The position numbers and the translations under genes were made by a program. A stretch of 64,000 nt of DNA from Lepisosteus oculatus. Taxonomy: Eukaryota; Chordata; Actinopteri; Semionotiformes; Lepisosteidae. Below the pieces are notes generated by a model, which saw only the letters and a program-made list of their open reading frames with translations, was not told the origin of the DNA and ran no database searches. The stretch lies in NCBI RefSeq assembly GCF_040954835.1, contig NC_090723.1, positions 7,264,001 to 7,328,000 of the forward strand, read 5' to 3'. Shown one piece after another: positions 58,231 to 64,000 of this stretch (its first letter is position 1; each line of letters opens with the position of its first letter).

Positions 58231-60423
58231 TACACAAAGACAAATGTTATAACATGATACAAAATACTTGACTTCAAACATTTAAGAGAGAACAGATAGA
58301 TAAGATACAAGATTTTTTTTTTTCGTTTTTAAAGGAGTGTCTTGTTATTTTTTCTTCCAAAAAATAAAAAATCAAAAAACCAAATGAAAAGTGACAAAAT
58401 TAACATTTTCTACAACACAATACTGATCATCAACCACTAGAGAACACGCACTCGAAATTCGACTCGATAGAACATTTAGCATCGACAATGTTCGCAGTAC
58501 AACCCCATGAACCACTGAATGTGTTCATGATTACAAAAAAGAACATTGAGAATTCATCCAACCCATTTCATTAACTGAATAATAATAAAAGACATTTCTC
58601 TGGTGTGTTATTTTTTTAACCCCAAAATAAATTATGGGCACAAACAGTTTCTGATTGCTCATCTTTAAGAAACAGCTCCACAAAGCTGTAGCTCCGTAGT
58701 TCTGTTTTTTGCCATCCTGCACCAAAGACCAATGAGACTGAAAGCTGTCTGAGACTTTTCAGATGTTTCCACTTTTCTACAGTACAGATGTGCGCTTTGA
58801 CATGAGTACTGTGCAGCGACCGTGAGCTGGCAAAACAGTGTGTCGATTTAACCTGTGCTCTTTAGAAGCCCTGAGAGGCTGTGCTCTCCCTGCTGGGACA
58901 ACACAAGCAAAGTGCACCATTCCCCAAAGTCCTTTGGAAAGTCACGCGTGTACTCTCCCCAACCCCAAAAGCACTCCAGTAATATGGCTCTCACCCTGCA
59001 GGGGGCTGAGGAGTGTTGAAATGCAGTATGTCCTTATCGCCTTTATTACAACAATGAAAACAATACACCTGCCACAACTTTAGCAAAGACCCCCCCAAAA
59101 AAAAATAATGGAAAGCAGACATGTCTCCACTTTCCTCTTTGTGGGTGGTTTGCTGTATTGCTAGACCCAGGCACATCGGAACTCAGAACAACGAGGGAAG
59201 GTGGCACAGGCGAACTCGTAGTGATGTGAAATCAGGTGAATTGCACAGGTACAGGTGAACCAACTGTGTTATACACGTCGTATTGTAGAAATATACTTGT
59301 GTGTTTACACTATATAGTTTATATATAATATACAGTAAATCCATACACATACACAGTGCAGTTCTGAAGTATCAATAAGAGAGGCACAGGTGCATAAGGT
59401 GTATGCATTACGTGTGCCTTTAAGTTTCCAACCAGGGGACAGAGCTTCTGTCTCTCGCACGTTTAAAACTGTCACCCTTTTTAGTACCGGTACAGAAGGA
59501 GCAACCCCACGCAGGAAAAGAAAAGCAACTTCCGAATTTCACTTGCATCCTTAACCCCTCTAGGTATTCGCAGCTGGGGGCCAGGGAAGTCCCAACAGGA
59601 AACACAGAGAAATCCCAACACCAGCTGCCTTCAGCAATGCCAACCCATCTCCACTGCACAACACCAGATCTCCATTTTAGTGTTCAGGTCATAAAGTCTT
59701 ATCCAGCAGTAGAAAAAAATACCACATGAAGATGTCCACCTCACCGCACAGGAAGCCCAAGACGAGATCTGCCTGTCGCACACCACTTTTAATTGCCCTG
59801 GTTTCAGAGCACAAGCCCAGGCCTCATCCTTGCACAGCAGGAAGAATCTAGTGCCCTGGCAGAGACTGAAGAGCAAAGATACACTGCCCAGACATACAGT
59901 GGAGAAGTCACTAGGTTGTCACCTTAGCTTTCTCTTTCATGAGAAATTCCAGAAGGGTACTCCCTGGAACAGCGAGGTTAAGCAAAGGAGTTCCAGCAGC
60001 TTAAAGAGAAGATCTGGTAAGGAGATGATTCCATTCATCACTGCCTATACAGGTTGTATAATCCAATCAAGCATAGTGCTGATTAGCCCCAATTGCTCTG
60101 GAGCTAATGTCGAGTATAAAATCGAGTCTGGCACCTCAGCCCTGGGAAGCCACAAGGGTGTCTGGGGTTCACCTGTGCTACGAGTGACATAACTGAAACC
60201 ATTATTTGCACCAATGGTATATTTCGACATGGTTTCCAGGTCCTTGGTAACTAGTTAACAAAACCTGCAGAGCTGTGGCTTTCCAGGGCCGTGGAGAACT
60301 CTGGGTTCTTTGGGCTTCTGCCCAGAAGAGGACAGAGCTGCGATTTGTGCCGCTGGACAGGTGTGAAAGGGGTCAGAAGCTGCTGGAACTCAGCCACTCA
60401 GGACAGACTTGGTGCGAGATTCG

Positions 60424-60456
60424 CACACACACACACAGAGACACACACACACACAC
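60424..60456. repeat. CA dinucleotide repeat
   Basis: ACACACACACACA, a short GAG interruption, then a second CA run. Confidence 0.9.
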
Positions 60457-63400
60457 TCCTCCTAGATACGACTCTTTCCAGACGTGTGCTTTTTTGGGGG
60501 GGTTTAACAAAATCACTACCAAGTGGAAGGGAAAAGCAAAGTTGAACAGAACAAAAAACAAATCCTAGAACTGTCCAAGTATATTGCTGTGATCAAATGA
60601 GAAACACAAGTCCCTATTGCGAATCAAGTCTGCAGCTGTGTCTCTTGAAGAATTTGTTAAGGCATCATTGTCCTTCCATGACACCCCCTTCTGTGAACCA
60701 TGTCGTTCAGCACTCTGCAGCGAAGCGTACACCTTCAATGGCATGGCAAGAGTTAACTGAACCTGGAAGAGCTTGATGCCATTCTCACTCTGTGTTGTTA
60801 TTTTAATGTCTTTCAAAAGGATGAAACCACAAGTCAAGAATGAGGATGAAAGTTAAAAAAAGATTCAGAACACGCATCCTAAAATACAATATTATTTTGT
60901 CTCAACATTCCCTTTAAGATCCTTGCTGCAATTGCACTGTTTTACCAAAAGGTGGGACTGTACACAATGCAATAATAAAAATGTAGCTGAGGGAAAAAAT
61001 AAAAATAGAAAAGGGACAGTGATTTCCATCTATAATATTCACAGTTATAGATTGCTAAAATGCTGTGCATTGCACATGTATATATATATATACATTTTAC
61101 ATCATTTTATGTTTTAACAGGATAGCATTTGAAAAAACGCAAACTTTCCGGAATGTGCTTAGAAATTTCTGAAATTTCCGCATTTAATATAACCAAGAAA
61201 GAGAAAATAAACATATGCAAAATATACCGTAGAAGACAGCTACACGCTCAAAATCCAACCACAGTGTATGTTCATTGTATAAATCAGAACAGTGGAAGGG
61301 CACAATGTGTAGGGTAGACCTCTTTCCAAATTACAAAATAATATACAAATATCCTTTAAACCTCAAGAATTGGAGATCACTAATACCTGTATACACAACA
61401 TATGAAGTATTAATAAATATACATATTTACTGAAGAATAGTAAAATACCGTGGGCACTACAGTAAAGCTACTGTCAACAGCGAGTTACTGTGACATAATG
61501 TATACACATACACGGAAAGGATTTCCTGAAAAACTCCAGGCTCTTCTTCTGTGTTAACAACCTGGACGTGCCCACGCAGACTTAAAAAAAACTCTCTTGA
61601 AACCGTAGAACGTCACCCACTAACAGGGAATGTGAGCAGGGGTCAGACCATGGTGAGACAGGATGTCTGCAGCCTCCTGATGAGGACCTGCTGCAGTTGT
61701 GACCCTGCTCTGTACGAGAGGAACCGCAGGGGCAGACGGCCGCCTGGGGCTCATGACTGAACAGCTCTTCGGGGTTCAGGTGCTCTGCTGCTGCACTGAG
61801 AGTGTTGGCAAAATCCACTTTTTCTGCAGGCAGGCAGGCAGATGCATCAGCATCTTCTTTGTTAGCAAGTCAGTGGTGCTCTGATTCAACAGCCTATTGG
61901 AACAGCGTCGTGTTCCACATGTGAGGGGGTGGGTCAGAAAGGCCACACAGCTGGAAGGGAAGCAGCCAATGAGAGCACTGCCAAAACCCAGGAGCCAGCC
62001 AGTTCCTGCACACAGGTATCAAGAAGGACCACTGGCAGAGTGCACACCTGATGGCCACTTGGCATCCCTCAACTCTCAAGATGGATTTAATGACCAAACT
62101 GCGTTCCTCTGCTGGGGCTGCTGTATGTGTCAATTGGAGATCAGGACCCACAGAAACGGGTGAAAAGTCGCCTGTGAATATATGTTATTGAGACACACGA
62201 AGGAGAATTCTGGAAAAACGCAGCATTAAAAGAACTAAACTGCTCTTGAAAATGGTGTACACAGTATATAGGTATGCACAGTATGGTTATCTTAACCTAT
62301 CCACTATTTCATGCATGTGTGTGTGTGTGTGGAATTTGAGGAGCAATTTTAGCAAATCTGCTTCAGCTGGTCTAGTTCACCTCTCACACAAATCCAATCG
62401 TTTTGGGCCTGGTGCAATTGCACCGATCAGATATATTATGCAGTTATTGACTGAACTTTAAAAAAAAACAATAATACGTTAAAAAAATCAATGAAAGCTA
62501 AACTAAGACGCACCGAGTCTCAGCCTTCACTTTTTACTTTGCTGTGATCATGAGTTCTGATGCCAGTAAGAAACAGAACCTGCCCCTTCTCACTCATCCA
62601 CCACACTCAGAGAGGCTTTCAAGCATTTTTGTTAAGACTACTGGAAATGTTCTTTCTTCCATTACAGCTGCACAAATAAATCCCCAATCCTTTTAATTCT
62701 GTGTGTGTGTGCGTCCAGCCCATTTCACTGTGCTGGATTGCTCCCACAGTAGACCAGGCAAGATGTCTGCTCCCCTAATTGATCCTTGTTCACGTCCGTC
62801 TCTATTGAAATTTATAGAACTGTGTTGAAAGAACAAGCCGAGAAAAATGAGGGTGGTGGAGAATCACTTCCCACAAAATAATACAATTAAAGCAAGATCC
62901 AAAGTCCAGCTCCCCCTTCCTAAGCCCAAGGAGCAAGAGAGTGGAACTAAAAATATACAGCTACCGCTGCAGAGGGGAGCCCAGGCTAGCGTTGCACCTC
63001 ACTGGACTTCCTGCCCGGCTTGCTAGTTCTAAAACCATAAATCCAGAACACATGAAAAATATTTTAATAATAACAGTAGGGTTCAAGGGTAAACTGCCAT
63101 GAACAAAGCCATCAAAATAGACTCTGCAAAGCCCCTGTCTTAAAAATCAAGCCCCTAAGAATAAAAATTAAGTACATCTCTTCAGCTTCTGGATTTCAAC
63201 AACACTGGGACAGGACAGATACATGTATTGATTTTTAGTACAGTACTCATTTGCCTATCGCAAGGAAACCCCCAGCTTCAACCTACAAACGGAAACACCA
63301 TCATCTTCAAAAAAATGCAAAGTACACACACTCAACGTCAAATAATACCGTTGATGTCTAAAATAACGTGGTTGGATTTAAAGTACTGTGTCAGCGAAAA

Positions 63401-64000
63401 GCAACAAGGTTTTGGTGATAACTGTTTTCTGGAACGACCGGGGAAGAGACAGGGACAGACATGACAGGAACTGGTCATCGCATCGCAGCCACGCGAACTA
63501 CCACTCCAGGGAGATACAAATAACAAACAGGAAGCAGAAAAGGGGCGAAGCTGGGGGTTGTCAACCTCCCCCTCCCCCCCTCCCCACACACCTCAAAGGT
63601 CACAGGCGACCTTTGACCCTTCGAGGATCTCACTCCCAGCATTCACATTAAACCGAGGAGAAAATGAGACAGGAGAGGGCTAGAAAACTTTCCCGGAGTA
63701 AGAATAGAAAGAATCTTCCCTACCAATCTGTCGGTTCGAACACAAACTGTGAAAGTCACGGGTTTTAAGGAAATTAAGGCATTTTTAAACACTAACGTAC
63801 ATGAGTGTAACAAGTGTGTGGATTTTCTCTTTTCCTGTTGTGTTTTTTTTTTTAAAAGGCACCGAGTTCCTCTTGTGTCATTCGAACACTCCAGGGTCAG
63901 AGTCCCCTTTACTCCCTCCTGTCCGCTCGGTTGATCTTCCTTGTACACAGCCCTCAAGTGAAGAAAAACACAGAATTCGGATCCTCTCCTCGCCTCCAAA

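Larger units (their letters stand above)
58210..64000 (-). other. Possible long 3' UTR or 3' flank of the next minus-strand gene
   Basis: No recognisable coding exon on either strand and few of the SINE families that crowd the rest of the window. Composition is AT-rich, with a CA repeat at about 60424-60456 and a short TA run near 61080. A minus-strand poly(A) signal lies at the low edge. In human the gene facing G6PC3 tail-to-tail is HDAC5, so this could be its 3' UTR, but I looked for an HDAC5-like C-terminus and did not find it. The assignment rests on synteny only. Confidence 0.35.

Noticed and set aside
58210-64000. hdac5 coding exons
   Set aside because: No deacetylase motif or C-terminal exon could be read; synteny alone is not enough to annotate the gene.

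Overview
The window is vertebrate nuclear DNA, most likely from a ray-finned fish. It has multi-exon genes with GT-AG introns, CpG-rich promoters, and abundant LINE and SINE debris of fish type (L2, an RTE-like reverse transcriptase, tRNA-headed SINEs, 5S rRNA-headed SINEs). I cannot fix the species. A non-teleost ray-finned fish (gar, bowfin) or an early-branching teleost would fit, but that is a guess. Gene models were built by hand from splice sites, reading-frame phase and remembered vertebrate orthologues.

Layout. 1-9.6 kb holds the first three coding exons of a minus-strand B4GALNT2/B4GALNT1-like glycosyltransferase that runs off the low end, among SINEs and a palindromic element. 9.6-13.7 kb is repeat debris, including an L2 3' end and an RTE-like fragment. 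13.7-16.4 kb is tmem101 (+, 4 exons, 255 aa). 18.6-24.2 kb is nags (-, 8 coding exons, 516 aa), tail-to-tail with tmem101. 27.4-30.7 kb is a type I membrane leucine-rich-repeat gene (-) that I cannot name. 38.65-48.93 kb is lsm12 (-, 5 exons, 196 aa) with a 7.5-kb first intron carrying an unexplained CpG-rich block. 50.58-56.40 kb is g6pc3 (+, 6 exons, 340 aa), diverging from lsm12. 58.2-64 kb shows no recognisable coding exon; a minus-strand poly(A) signal at its low end makes it a possible long 3' UTR of the next gene. By human synteny that gene would be hdac5, but no hdac5 coding sequence is visible.

Synteny. The set tmem101, nags, lsm12, g6pc3 is the human 17q21.31 block. As I remember the human order, NAGS(+)-TMEM101(-)-LSM12(-)-G6PC3(+), the nags/tmem101 pair is inverted here and the LRR gene lies at the rearranged junction.

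The genes do not form one pathway: nags makes the obligate activator of mitochondrial carbamoyl-phosphate synthetase, g6pc3 is an ER sugar phosphatase, lsm12 is an RNA/NAADP-binding adaptor, tmem101 is a polytopic membrane protein and the B4GALNT-like gene acts in the Golgi.

No new molecular system is evident. The most interesting signals are in the repeats (a 5S-headed SINE sharing its 3' tail with L2, a 5S/tRNA-SINE chimera, and a palindromic element flanked by a 13-bp direct repeat) and in a few candidate exons and local rearrangements.
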